Shown piece after piece: positions 35,730-43,334 of a stretch of 64,000 nucleotides of DNA. Below the pieces are notes generated by a model. It was not told where the DNA came from. It worked only from the letters and a program-made list of their open reading frames with translations, and did no database searches. A program made the position numbers and the translations under genes. The stretch's first letter is position 1, and the number at the start of each line of letters is the position of its first letter. The stretch is from Pseudomonas sp. PSKL.D1 (lineage in GTDB: Bacteria; Pseudomonadota; Gammaproteobacteria; Pseudomonadales; Pseudomonadaceae). The stretch lies in NCBI RefSeq assembly GCF_028898945.1, contig NZ_CP118607.1:2714001-2778000 (forward strand), given 5' to 3'.

Positions 35730-36923
35730 TTACGTGACTTCTTCGCAGCTACGGACCAATTTCGGACCAATCTGGAGCTTTTCCAGCTCCTGCCAGTCGT
35801 TGGACGAGTTAATCCAGCGCGCATAAGTCGATAAGAGCATCTGCACGCTATGCCCGAGCTGTTGGGCGATAAATGCGGGGTTGAGACCAGACATTAAGCA
35901 TATTGTCGCATAGGTGTGGCGGCAGTTATACGGGGGACGGTACCTGATCCCCAAACCTTTGAGGATCGGGCGCCACTGGTGGTGCACATCCGAAGTCTGT
36001 TTAACGTACTCTCCATTCTTCCCGGGCGGGAAGACGAACGGCGATTCGGTGAATTGCCCTTTGCCCTGCCTGCGGCGCTCTGCATACTGCTTGGCGAACT
36101 CCAGGGCGTGAAGCGCCCTGTCGTTGAGCAGTACAAACCTATCCCTCCCAGTCTTTGTCCTTTCCTCAACCACTCCAAGCGCGATAGTCCGACGGACGTG
36201 AATAGTCTTTTTGACCATGTCGACCGTATCCCAGCGCAGAGCCAGGCCTTCCGACAGCCGCAGACCAGTGAAGAACATGAACTCAAAGAAGGCAGCGTAA
36301 ATCTGGCTTGGCCAATGCTTGTGCTTGTAGAGCTCGGCAATGATCGCGTTGGCTTCTTCCAGCGTGAGCGGGTCGACTTCCTTCTTGGACCTGGCTGGGA
36401 GCTGGATAACCTCTGCTGGGTTTCGAGTGATCAGCCCATCCAGAACCGCCGAGCGCAAGATTGTCGACAGCTTGACCATTGCGTTGCGCTTTACCGATGG
36501 AGATGTCCATTCGGTCGAGGCGACGATCCGCCGAAGCAGGGTGGAGGTGATCAGATCGATGCGCACCAGCGCTAGGCTTGGCACCCAATACAGGTTGAGT
36601 GTGCCCTTGTAGTTAAGCCTGGTACCGGCGGCGATTTCCCGGCTGTCCAGCCATAGCTGGGCGTATTCGCCGAATGCTGGAACACCGCCCAAGACAGCGG
36701 AGGAGCTTGGGAACAGCTCCGCGTATTTGTCGTGATCGAGCAGGTTGAGCTTGATCAGGCTATTTACTTTATCGCGAAGCTGGGATGCAGCTTTGATGCC
36801 TTTTTGTGTCGGGGGATAGGGAAGGGTTTCACTTCGGCGAGTACCTTCCCACATGAACCTGAGGCGGAGCGAGCCGTAGTGGACGTCGATCCCTGGGGGT
36901 AAATCCATTGGCTTTCCAGCCAT
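35730..36923 (-). CDS. int: Prophage tyrosine integrase
   Basis: 397 aa. The N-terminal arm-binding domain (residues 1-70, LPPGIDVHYGSLRLRFMWEG) is of the Rac/DUF3596 type, followed by a core-binding domain. In the catalytic domain, FFTGLRLSEGLALRW holds the first Arg, NCRHTYAT the Arg/His box, QQLGHS the second His, and LLSTYARW the nucleophile Tyr. RBS AGAGG precedes the start. It marks the left edge of the prophage, and its 5' part overlaps the excisionase gene by 160 bp. Confidence 0.95.
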   Translation of the reverse strand: MAGKPMDLPPGIDVHYGSLRLRFMWEGTRRSETLPYPPTQKGIKAASQLRDKVNSLIKLNLLDHDKYAELFPSSSAVLGGVPAFGEYAQLWLDSREIAAGTRLNYKGTLNLYWVPSLALVRIDLITSTLLRRIVASTEWTSPSVKRNAMVKLSTILRSAVLDGLITRNPAEVIQLPARSKKEVDPLTLEEANAIIAELYKHKHWPSQIYAAFFEFMFFTGLRLSEGLALRWDTVDMVKKTIHVRRTIALGVVEERTKTGRDRFVLLNDRALHALEFAKQYAERRRQGKGQFTESPFVFPPGKNGEYVKQTSDVHHQWRPILKGLGIRYRPPYNCRHTYATICLMSGLNPAFIAQQLGHSVQMLLSTYARWINSSNDWQELEKLQIGPKLVRSCEEVT

Positions 36924-37096
36924 TCGTCGTACCTCTTTTTACTGTAAATGATCCGGCCGCCGTGCTTCATCCAGACGCCTTCGGGGATTGCACCGCGCAG
37001 ACGCCTTCCCTCCAAGGCCCTTTTTGTGCAGCCGAGAAGGTCGGCCATACGCTGCTCGGTGACCTTGTCGATGTCTTCTGAAGCTTCAGTTTCCAT
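36764..37096 (-). CDS. Excisionase-like DNA-binding protein
   Basis: 110 aa from METEASEDIDKVTEQRMADLL. A winged-helix, MerR/AlpA-like N-terminal half (RMADLLGCTKRALEGRRLRGAIPEG, GGRIIYSKKRYDEWLE) is typical of phage excisionases. The basic C-terminal half (residues 65-110) is encoded in the stretch that overlaps the start of int in another frame. Excisionase just upstream of int matches its expected role as directionality factor. Confidence 0.8.
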   Translation of the reverse strand: METEASEDIDKVTEQRMADLLGCTKRALEGRRLRGAIPEGVWMKHGGRIIYSKKRYDEWLESQWIYPQGSTSTTARSASGSCGKVLAEVKPFPIPRHKKASKLHPSFAIK

Positions 37097-37106
37097 AATT
37101 CTGCCC

Positions 37107-37283
37107 TCAGGCGGTGAAGTGGTACCCGACCGTAGCCGCTCTGGCTGCTTCCTCGGTGCGGAACATGAGCTGAGTTTTGCTGATCCGGCCATAGGACTCA
37201 TATTCCGCATCGACCCACCAGGCACCGAACTTTCGGTACGGCTCGCCGAGGATCTTCGTGACGTAGCAGTCGATCAGGTTCAT
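37107..37283 (-). CDS. Small phage protein, unknown
   Basis: 58 aa, MNLIDCYVTKILGEPYRKFG. Aromatic and charged, no recognised domain. The pattern 'YESYGRISKTQLMFRTEEAA' suggests a small alpha-beta fold. It ends 10 bp before the excisionase start. Confidence 0.7.
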   Translation of the reverse strand: MNLIDCYVTKILGEPYRKFGAWWVDAEYESYGRISKTQLMFRTEEAARAATVGYHFTA

Positions 37284-37321
37284 GGATGGTCTCCACGCCG
37301 CCGGTGGCGGCAGGTTGGTGG

Positions 37322-37873
37322 TCAGGCCAGCAGCACGTCGCGCACGACTTCCCAGAGTCGGGCGGCAGGCCATTGGTAGCGGTTGAAGTCCGTGTCCGGC
37401 TGTATGCCGTGGCGGCAAGTGGAGTGGGCGCCGCGCGGGTATTCGTCGCGCTTCTGCATGATGGTGGCGACTCTTCCGTCACCGCCTGGCTCGGTGCGGT
37501 GATAGTCATACGCGGCAGTCCGGTACTCGCCGCCCGCGTAAATCAGGTCGGTGCCCTGGTGGACCATGTCGGCTCGCCCATCTGGCGTCCATGGTCGCCC
37601 GCCGCCCCGCTGGCGCTCACCTTCGTGCAGATACATCACGAACTCGCCTTCGGCATGACGCAGAGGTTCGTAGCGGTGGTTGATCTGTTCGCCTACAAGA
37701 ACGCGAGACACAAAGCTGAAGCGGTGGTCGTGGATGGCGGAGTGTTCGAAGCAGGTGCGCCGGGGCAATTCGGGGTGCCAAACATGCAGGCGCTGCTCGC
37801 CCTGCAGCTGGACCTGAACGAAGCCCAGGCCGTGGAGCGTAATTTTGTCCGTCATCACGTCGTCGATGATCAT
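37322..37873 (-). CDS. Hypothetical phage protein
   Basis: 183 aa from MIIDDVMTDKITLHGLGFVQ with GGAGAG upstream. It is rich in His and aromatic residues (LHVWHPELPRRTCFEHSAIHDHRFSF), which suggests a cupin-like or metal-binding fold, but I cannot assign one. A second cluster lies near 130-145 (RTAAYDYHRTEPGG). It is part of the leftward small-gene operon. Confidence 0.75.
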   Translation of the reverse strand: MIIDDVMTDKITLHGLGFVQVQLQGEQRLHVWHPELPRRTCFEHSAIHDHRFSFVSRVLVGEQINHRYEPLRHAEGEFVMYLHEGERQRGGGRPWTPDGRADMVHQGTDLIYAGGEYRTAAYDYHRTEPGGDGRVATIMQKRDEYPRGAHSTCRHGIQPDTDFNRYQWPAARLWEVVRDVLLA

Positions 37874-37935
37874 GGCAATAGCTCTCCATACCCGCGCGTG
37901 TGGGCGGGCTTGAGTAGTAGGGGTAGGGATAGGGG

Positions 37936-38343
37936 TTAGGCTGCTGGCGCGACTGACTCTTGCCACTCAGTGATGTCGGCGCCAAAGTCCTTGCTGGTGA
38001 ACGTGATGTTTCCGAAAGGCCAGCGATAGATGAACGGCCCGGTGCGCTCGCAGCTGGCCAGGACACTGCCGCAGGACAGCCGGATGTCGATCCGGTCTAG
38101 CGCTGGATCTTCGTCTGGATCTGGCGGGCACCAATTGCCTACGGCCTTGCGGACCCGCTCGACAACGTCATCGATCTCGAACCCGCCGCGAGATGAGCCT
38201 ACAAGTGATGCGACCCGCCACATCCCGGTTTGCCAGCGGTCTTTCCTGACCAGTGCTCCGTCTTCGCGGAATTCGTAATCTTCAACCTTGGCGTCGCGGA
38301 ATTCAGGTCGGCGGAAATCCAGTTCGGTTACTTCACGGCTCAT
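37936..38343 (-). CDS. Hypothetical phage protein
   Basis: 135 aa from MSREVTELDFRRPEFRDAK. Its start overlaps the stop of a 17-codon frame (ATGA). Acidic, no recognised domain. It contains a WRVASLVGSSRGGFEIDD segment and a C-terminal FGNITFTSKDFG. Confidence 0.72.
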   Translation of the reverse strand: MSREVTELDFRRPEFRDAKVEDYEFREDGALVRKDRWQTGMWRVASLVGSSRGGFEIDDVVERVRKAVGNWCPPDPDEDPALDRIDIRLSCGSVLASCERTGPFIYRWPFGNITFTSKDFGADITEWQESVAPAA

Positions 38344-38393
38344 CGCGGCCCCCTGTATACCAGGTAGGCCATGTACATCAGGGGCAGGATCAT
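38340..38393 (-). CDS. 17-residue hydrophobic micro-ORF
   Basis: MILPLMYMAYLVYRGPR, preceded by GGAGG at 8 nt. Its ATG overlaps the stop of the upstream gene (ends 38390) and its stop overlaps the ATG of the downstream gene (starts 38343), both as ATGA. It may be a tiny membrane peptide or a translational relay between its neighbours. Confidence 0.5.
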   Translation of the reverse strand: MILPLMYMAYLVYRGPR

Positions 38394-38617
38394 GGGCGCA
38401 CCTCCGTGCCATTGTCCCGGTCTTTCACGCAGAACAGCTGGTAGCCTTTCGGCGTGTTCTCTGGCGCCCGGGCAGCCTCAACTACTGCATTGATGTCGTC
38501 CGTGCCCAGGTCGTTCGAATTGACGAAGAATGTGCGCCGGCCGGTCCTGGGGTTTGGGTGCATGGCCATGGCCGGGGAAAAGCCGATCACTCGGTACTCC
38601 ATGATGAACACGGTCAT
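38390..38617 (-). CDS. Small phage protein, unknown
   Basis: 75 aa from MTVFIMEYRVIGFSPAMAMH. No recognised domain. Basic, with FFVNSNDLGTDDINAVVEAA in the middle. It overlaps the upstream DUF2591 gene by ATGA and the downstream micro-ORF by ATGA. Confidence 0.72.
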   Translation of the reverse strand: MTVFIMEYRVIGFSPAMAMHPNPRTGRRTFFVNSNDLGTDDINAVVEAARAPENTPKGYQLFCVKDRDNGTEVRP

Positions 38618-39033
38618 GACATGAGCTCCTTCGGCACCTGGACGGTATCGCCGAGCTTGGCCTGCGCTACAGCCCGGCAAGCGGCAGTTAACGCGTTAGG
38701 TCCGCCGCCGCTTGGGAGCTCCTGCTGACCGCTTGGCTTGCACACATACGCGCACCAGTACTCGCCGGTTGGGCTGCGACTGAAGCCGCTTCCATTGAAG
38801 CTGGTTTGAACGTGATGCTTGTCAATCAGCGGCCCGCCCAGCGCCCAGTCTTCCCAAGGGTTGTAGCGCTTGGTGTACTCCAAGACGGCGCCCATCTTCC
38901 GAGAGAAAACGCGCCACCCTGTGCCGTACTGCGGCTCTACTAGGTAAAGTTCAAGGCCTTCCGCCTTGCCAACGGCCCACCCCAGCGCCTCGCCGGCCAG
39001 ATCTGCCGTCTTCACTTCGATCAGGTCGGTCAT
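38614..39033 (-). CDS. DUF2591 (NinX-like) phage protein
   Basis: 139 aa. N-terminal MTDLIEVKTADLAGEALGWAV followed by Trp-rich YNPWEDWALGGPLIDKHHV and a C-terminal PNALTAACRAVAQAKLGDTV matches the DUF2591/NinX-type phage family of unknown function. It is stitched by ATGA overlaps to both neighbours. Confidence 0.82.
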   Translation of the reverse strand: MTDLIEVKTADLAGEALGWAVGKAEGLELYLVEPQYGTGWRVFSRKMGAVLEYTKRYNPWEDWALGGPLIDKHHVQTSFNGSGFSRSPTGEYWCAYVCKPSGQQELPSGGGPNALTAACRAVAQAKLGDTVQVPKELMS

Positions 39034-39365
39034 GGCATCAGGCTCCCAATCGCGGCGGCTGCGCGCACGATCGCCCTATGCGGCGACGGGTCAGAAATCG
39101 ATCCTGATGCCAGCCCCTTGTTGTAGTAGGCGATGGCGCCACCAGCTGTGAAATTCACCATCATGTTGAGGCTCATCGCCAGGCTGAACGCATCCCCGTC
39201 GTCAATCAGCGGGCGCCAGTAGAGCCACTTCGATGCAGGTGATTGAGGCTCCGGGATGACTTTTCGCAGAAACGATCCTTGGAATACATCCTCATCGGTC
39301 CAGCGCACCTCAAACCCTGCAGCCTTGGCCGCAAGGCGCAAAAGTTCTTGATCCTGCTCAGTCAC
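39030..39365 (-). CDS. Phage protein distantly similar to DUF2591
   Basis: 111 aa from MTEQDQELLRLAAKAAGFEV. It has WRPLIDDGDAFSLAMSLNM and a C-terminal SPHRAIVRAAAAIGSLMP, a pattern shared by many phage proteins on digital-display-like fold terms only; I assign no function. ATGA overlaps on both sides. Confidence 0.72.
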   Translation of the reverse strand: MTEQDQELLRLAAKAAGFEVRWTDEDVFQGSFLRKVIPEPQSPASKWLYWRPLIDDGDAFSLAMSLNMMVNFTAGGAIAYYNKGLASGSISDPSPHRAIVRAAAAIGSLMP

Positions 39366-39613
39366 AGCTGATACCTCTCATCAATCCAGCGCCCAGGCGC
39401 CAGAGCGGGTGTAGGTTCGGGTTGGGTTTCGTGCGGGGAGAGCTGGCGCTCGTTGCCTGCCTGCAGCTGGCTGTCGGGGATGCAGCTGATGCCGACCCCA
39501 TTCAGCAGGTAGCAAGTGACGCCGCGCTGGCTGTCGTGCTGAACGTCGATGACGTTCTCGGTTGCGCTGGCGCCGGTGGCCAGCAGCAGGAGGCAGAGGG
39601 CGAGGCGGGTCAT
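39362..39613 (-). CDS. Small exported phage protein
   Basis: 83 aa with a signal peptide (MTRLALCLLLLATGASA). The mature part has two Cys (TCYLLNGVGISCIPDSQ) that could form a disulfide, then a Pro/Glu-rich tail. It is an exported product of a prophage left operon, possibly a lysogenic conversion factor. The function is unknown. Confidence 0.72.
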   Translation of the reverse strand: MTRLALCLLLLATGASATENVIDVQHDSQRGVTCYLLNGVGISCIPDSQLQAGNERQLSPHETQPEPTPALAPGRWIDERYQL

Positions 39614-40050
39614 TGGCTCACCTGCTGGATGTTGGAATCGACCCAGTTGCGCATGCGCTGCCATCGCCTTTCGGGCGTGTCCGGCACCAGCTTCCAGCGA
39701 CCGGCGGCATCCTGCACAAACTCGCCCGGGTTATCGTCGTTCTCATAGACGATCTCGGCAGCCAGCGCCTCAGCAATGCCGAAGGCCTGAGCCACGCTCT
39801 CACGGTCATGAGGGTCAATCTTGCTCATGTCAAGGCCGCGCTTGGCGCCGATAGCGCCGAGTGTGCAGAACTCGCCGTCGGCCTCTAGCTTGTCGGTCAC
39901 CAAGCGCTTGTCGGGCATAGCATCCAGCGCGTCGCGCAACTCAGCCAAGAAGGCTTGGCCACGCTTGCCCCTGATGGCTGATGCGACGGCGCCCCGCCAG
40001 CAGATGAGACCCCAGCCACCACAGTCGTCGCTGTATCCGCTGCGGCTCAT
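39610..40050 (-). CDS. Hypothetical phage protein
   Basis: 146 aa from MSRSGYSDDCGGWGLICWRG. It resembles uncharacterised phage proteins with RGKRGQAFLAELRDALDAMP near residue 30 and a charged C-terminal half. ATGA overlaps on both sides place it in the leftward operon. Confidence 0.75.
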   Translation of the reverse strand: MSRSGYSDDCGGWGLICWRGAVASAIRGKRGQAFLAELRDALDAMPDKRLVTDKLEADGEFCTLGAIGAKRGLDMSKIDPHDRESVAQAFGIAEALAAEIVYENDDNPGEFVQDAAGRWKLVPDTPERRWQRMRNWVDSNIQQVSQ

Positions 40051-40376
40051 GGCTTCACCTTGTGGCGAACCCAAACGCAGATCGGACCGTCCTCGGTGTC
40101 GTGGATTGAGAAGGTGAACCAGCCATCACCGGCCGGCTTGCTGGGCTGCCAAGGCGTGCAGTCATAGTCGCCGCCGGCGTCGAGCCATTCCGCGTTCAGC
40201 TCTTCAGGACCGTCGTTTTCCATCTCGACCACGCAGTACTCCAGGCCGTGCTCGCCGAACCAGCTGAACGGCAGTGCGCATTCGTCGCCATCGTCTGGCC
40301 AGGCCGGGTGGGTCCAGAAGCCGTATTCGTCGCGCTCCACCTGCAGCGGCTGGATCAGTTGCTTTTCTTCAGGCAT
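40047..40376 (-). CDS. Acidic hypothetical phage protein
   Basis: 109 aa from MPEEKQLIQPLQVERDEYGF, start chosen for AAGGA upstream; an ATG seven codons earlier exists. Strongly acidic (pI low), Trp-rich (HPAWPDDGDECALPFSWFGE, CTPWQPSKPAGDGWFTF). No recognised domain. It is the first gene after the break at 40377-40541. Confidence 0.72.
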   Translation of the reverse strand: MPEEKQLIQPLQVERDEYGFWTHPAWPDDGDECALPFSWFGEHGLEYCVVEMENDGPEELNAEWLDAGGDYDCTPWQPSKPAGDGWFTFSIHDTEDGPICVWVRHKVKP

Positions 40377-40541
40377 GACTTCGTCCTTGGCCGCCATATC
40401 GCGGCAGTTAATAGATGGGAGAGGGAATTGCCGATTGTCCGATTCGGCTCACAGATCGGCTCGGCGGATTTGCGGAAAATCGGGCGTTCGCTATGGTGGC
40501 AATTAACCACCTAACTACAACTAAAGTCGTAGGAGAACGGC

Positions 40542-40841
40542 ATGCGAATTAGAGGTGATGTCTTTTGGGCCTGGGCTGACCCGTCGCTTCATCACCGCAC
40601 TCACGACGAGACGCTCAACGACGGGACATACATTGATGTTCAGGTGCGACTGTCGCGGACAGGCAGCACGCAGATGTTCATCGGCGTGTACGCGCCGAGT
40701 GGCATGGCCATCCATGAGGAGGCCTTTGATTCTCGACCTGGCGAGTCGATGACCAGGGCTCTTGCTTGGGGCGTGGGCCGTGCCCGCCGAGTTGCCACCG
40801 AAGGTCTGCCTGCTTCCGACCTGCTCTCTGCCTCGAAATAG
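40542..40841 (+). CDS. Hypothetical protein on the opposite strand (moron-like)
   Basis: 99 aa from MRIRGDVFWAWADPSLHHRT, with GTAGGAGAACGGC upstream. No recognised domain; contains DGTYIDVQVRLSRTGSTQMF and a C-terminal helix. It is the only rightward gene inside 13 kb of leftward phage genes. A plausible own promoter (TTGCGG-N16-TATGGT near 40469-40496) lies before it. It may be expressed in the lysogen. Confidence 0.72.
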   Translation: MRIRGDVFWAWADPSLHHRTHDETLNDGTYIDVQVRLSRTGSTQMFIGVYAPSGMAIHEEAFDSRPGESMTRALAWGVGRARRVATEGLPASDLLSASK

Positions 40842-40897
40842 ATGGGGCAGGGGTTACAGTTGGGTGGAGTACAAATGTGCTCCATACGTCAGGCTGG

Positions 40898-41563
40898 CTA
40901 TCGGGTGGTGTTCGGCTGAATCGCGAGACCCCTGACGGCTTCGCTGTAGATGTACTTGATCTTGTCCCAAGGGATGATGTGGCGCTGGCCGTACTCACCC
41001 TCGCCATCGCATATCTCGCAGCCTTCTACCGCCTCATCCAGTTCGCGGCATTCCGGGCATTCCTGGGTGACTTCCAGCTTGAACTCACCTAGCAGCAGTG
41101 CCTTGGCGCCGTTCTCGGCTGTGAGCCGCTTGGGCATTAGGCAGTATCCGTCAGGGATGGATACCAAGGGTCCAACAGGGACAACCGGCAGCCCAGTCTC
41201 GGCCGCATCCCGCTCTGCCTCTTCTTTGTTCCACCAGAAGGCAGTACCAACCATCCAGGCTATAGGCTCGGGGTTGGGCTGCGGGGCTGGCTGAGTGAAT
41301 TCAAGGAATTCCGGCTTGAAGCCGGCGCGCTGCTTGATGGCCATGAGCAGCGAGGCAACCGAGACACCTGCGCCGAAGGTGGTGGCTGGCGGCAGCTTCA
41401 CGGCGCACGGGGTTACTTGCGGCACCTCGGCAGCTTCGACGGCTTTGTTGATCTCCGCCCAGGCTGCAGGGCCAAGGCTCATTTCAGCTTTGATGCGGTC
41501 TATGACCCACATCGGCAGGATGGCCAGTTTTTCGGTATTGGTGGATCGGGCTTCTTTGGCCAT
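40898..41563 (-). CDS. Hypothetical phage protein with C-terminal zinc-ribbon-like cysteines
   Basis: 221 aa from MAKEARSTNTEKLAILPMWV. The C-terminus carries ECPECRELDEAVEGCEICDG, four Cys in two CxxC pairs, like a DnaJ-type or Lar-like zinc ribbon. The middle holds AWMVGTAFWWNKEEAERDA, seen in uncharacterised phage proteins. It lies 10 bp after the retroelement reverse transcriptase and could be co-transcribed. Confidence 0.75.
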   Translation of the reverse strand: MAKEARSTNTEKLAILPMWVIDRIKAEMSLGPAAWAEINKAVEAAEVPQVTPCAVKLPPATTFGAGVSVASLLMAIKQRAGFKPEFLEFTQPAPQPNPEPIAWMVGTAFWWNKEEAERDAAETGLPVVPVGPLVSIPDGYCLMPKRLTAENGAKALLLGEFKLEVTQECPECRELDEAVEGCEICDGEGEYGQRHIIPWDKIKYIYSEAVRGLAIQPNTTR

Positions 41564-41572
41564 GTTGAGTCC

Positions 41573-42730
41573 TCAGCGTTTCGGATAGGTTTGTGTCAAC
41601 GTTCCGTTGACCGAGTGACCTCGTCGCAGAACAAGATTGGCCAGTGCGGCGCGGTCTTTCTGACTATGACTGGCCTGACCAAGTAGGCCGAAATAGCTGT
41701 TGGCCGTCTCTCGTAGGCTCTCTGCTGATGCTGCTGCGGTTCGCTTCAAGGCCTGAGCAACCGACTTTTTGCGAGTGGTTCGGCGCCAGGGCTTAATCAC
41801 ATGCCCGACGAAGTCCACGCCACGGTCAATTGGCTGCAGGATGGTCTTCGAAGGATTTAGCCTTACGCCCAGGCTGGGCAGGAAGTCTTCGATCTGCCGG
41901 AGCCAGTCATTCAACTGTTGTGGCGACTCATGCAGCAGCACGAAGTCGTCGACGTAGCGGATGTAGTGCTTGGCCTTGAGAGTGTGCTTGCAGAACTTGT
42001 CCAGGGCGTCGAGGTAGACGTTGGCGAAGAATTGCGAAGATAGGTTGCCGATGGGTAGGCCGAGGTATGCAGGCTGTGCCGTGAGGCGCTTGTGCTGCGG
42101 CACCCGGTTGAATAGGTGCGCAGGGCTGCGCTCGGTGTAGCTCTCGCGCGGGTCGTGCATAAGCACCTGCAGGGCCAGTTGCCTGAACCATGGGTCGTCG
42201 ATGCGGCTTGACAGTTGCCGGGCCAGCACGCGCTTATCGATAGACACGAAGAAGTTGGCCAGATCGCACTTGAGGTAGAAGCCAGGCCTCGACCAGTTCT
42301 GCGTCTGGCTACGAATCTTCGCCTCCATTCGCTTACCGGCGTACAGCGTGCCGCGTCCTGGGATACAGGCGCAGCTGTCCGCTATGAAGCTGCGTTCGAT
42401 GGCGGGGCCGATACGGTTGTACAGCAGGTGGTGCACGATACGGTCGCGGAAGTCGGCGGCCCACACCTCGCGGGCCTTTGGCCGGGTGACCACAAAGCAG
42501 ATTGAGCGACCCGGTCGGTATGTTCCGGCCTGGAGATCGTCGAATAGGTCGAGGAGATTGATCTCCATGTCTACCTCGAAGCGTCGGGCACTCGCGGTGT
42601 TCCGCTTGTGTCGTCGGCAGTCGTAGTAGGCCTGGGCCAATTCCTCGAAGGTGAAGCTCGCAACGGGCGAATCTGCGGACGGGGCGGACGAGACGCTCGA
42701 CGTCCTTGTCGTTGTTGTTGAGCCAGCCAT
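41573..42730 (-). CDS. Diversity-generating retroelement reverse transcriptase
   Basis: 385 aa if started at the ATG at 42730; the only other upstream in-frame start is TTG at 42736. N-terminal FTFEELAQAYYDCRRHKRN aligns with the start of the BPP-1 Brt enzyme. RT motifs: catalytic Asp near 157 in KCDLANFFVSID, the DGR-type IGNLSSQ (residues 227-233) in place of the retron/intron QGxxxSP, and YVDD at 259-262 in RYVDDFVLL. No RNase H or maturase domain. It copies the template RNA with adenine-specific errors. Its first 20 codons lie inside the template repeat. Confidence 0.93.
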   Translation of the reverse strand: MAGSTTTTRTSSVSSAPSADSPVASFTFEELAQAYYDCRRHKRNTASARRFEVDMEINLLDLFDDLQAGTYRPGRSICFVVTRPKAREVWAADFRDRIVHHLLYNRIGPAIERSFIADSCACIPGRGTLYAGKRMEAKIRSQTQNWSRPGFYLKCDLANFFVSIDKRVLARQLSSRIDDPWFRQLALQVLMHDPRESYTERSPAHLFNRVPQHKRLTAQPAYLGLPIGNLSSQFFANVYLDALDKFCKHTLKAKHYIRYVDDFVLLHESPQQLNDWLRQIEDFLPSLGVRLNPSKTILQPIDRGVDFVGHVIKPWRRTTRKKSVAQALKRTAAASAESLRETANSYFGLLGQASHSQKDRAALANLVLRRGHSVNGTLTQTYPKR

Positions 42731-42773
42731 CCTCAAAGTCCATGTTGTAGGCGTTGTTGGCGGAGAACTGCGA
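42670..42773 (-). repeat. DGR template repeat (TR)
   Basis: 104 nt on the minus strand. It reads as SQFSANNAYNMDFEDGWLNN... then DKDVERLVRPVRR; the AAC (Asn) codon density is typical of templates. It shares its invariant ends with the variable repeats at 43345-43451, 44043-44143 and 47665-47768. The GC-rich 3' end (CTCGTCCGCCCCGTCCGCAG) is identical in all four and is the likely initiation-of-mutagenic-homology segment. It overlaps the 5' end of the RT gene and is 155 bp from avd. Confidence 0.95.
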
Positions 42774-42928
42774 CCTATCGTGCTATCTACGTCGCCAGGA
42801 CGATTGCTCAGCCTGGAAACTGCGCCGGACCTACCGGAATCTGCTGGTGGTATCCGTGGTGCGCATGGCGGTGATCACAGATCAGCGGCACGACCAGATT
42901 CAGCGCACAGGCAGGAGGGCCGTAACCC

Positions 42929-43282
42929 TCAAGCAGCGGGCGCGGTTGCGGATTTTTTCCAGGCATTTGCCTGTCGGCCTACGGAGGCCGTGAGCTTCAT
43001 TGCCTTGGCGTGCTGACCCTTGCTTATCAGGCCCTTGTTGGTGAGGGCGCGCAGCAGGTAGTTCAGCATCCATACGCTTTCGAGCAGAAGGTTCAGGTGC
43101 GGGAGCTTGTCCCGTGCCATGTTGGCGCGACCAATCAGCACCAGAGCTTGCAGGCATTCGTCCCGGATCTTCGAGCCGACGACCTGCTTGATGTCGCGCG
43201 GGATGTTTCGAACCAGGTCGAGTGAAAGGCCAAGCAGTTCCTCGGCCACCTTGTGTATTTCGAGCTCTGTGTGCAGGGCCAT
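42929..43282 (-). CDS. avd: Avd-like accessory variability determinant
   Basis: 117 aa, preceded by AGGAGG. All-helical and basic: EIHKVAEELLGLSLDLVRNI, ECLQALVLIGRANMARDKLP, LLESVWMLNYLLRALTNKGL, then SKGQHAKAMKLTASVGRQ, matching the four-helix bundle of the bAvd family. Avd forms a pentamer that binds DGR RT and template RNA and is required for mutagenic retrohoming. It lies between target 1 and the template repeat. Confidence 0.9.
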   Translation of the reverse strand: MALHTELEIHKVAEELLGLSLDLVRNIPRDIKQVVGSKIRDECLQALVLIGRANMARDKLPHLNLLLESVWMLNYLLRALTNKGLISKGQHAKAMKLTASVGRQANAWKKSATAPAA

Positions 43283-43301
43283 CCTGGCCTCCTAAAAGCG
43301 A

Positions 43302-43317
43302 GGGCGCCGAGGCGCCC
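43302..43317. other. Hairpin/cruciform just downstream of variable repeat 1
   Basis: GGGCGCC-GA-GGCGCCC, a 7-bp inverted repeat starting 18 bp past the target 1 stop. DGRs such as BPP-1 carry a short inverted repeat just 3' of the variable repeat that promotes target recognition; this sits where that element should be. Confidence 0.6.
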
Positions 43318-43334
43318 AGGAATGAAGAATTGGA

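Noticed and set aside
42333..42743. Minus-strand frame beginning MDFEDGWLNN that reads through the template repeat
   Set aside because: This is the template read in the target frame; past the repeat it is out of frame with the RT. Not a fourth target gene.
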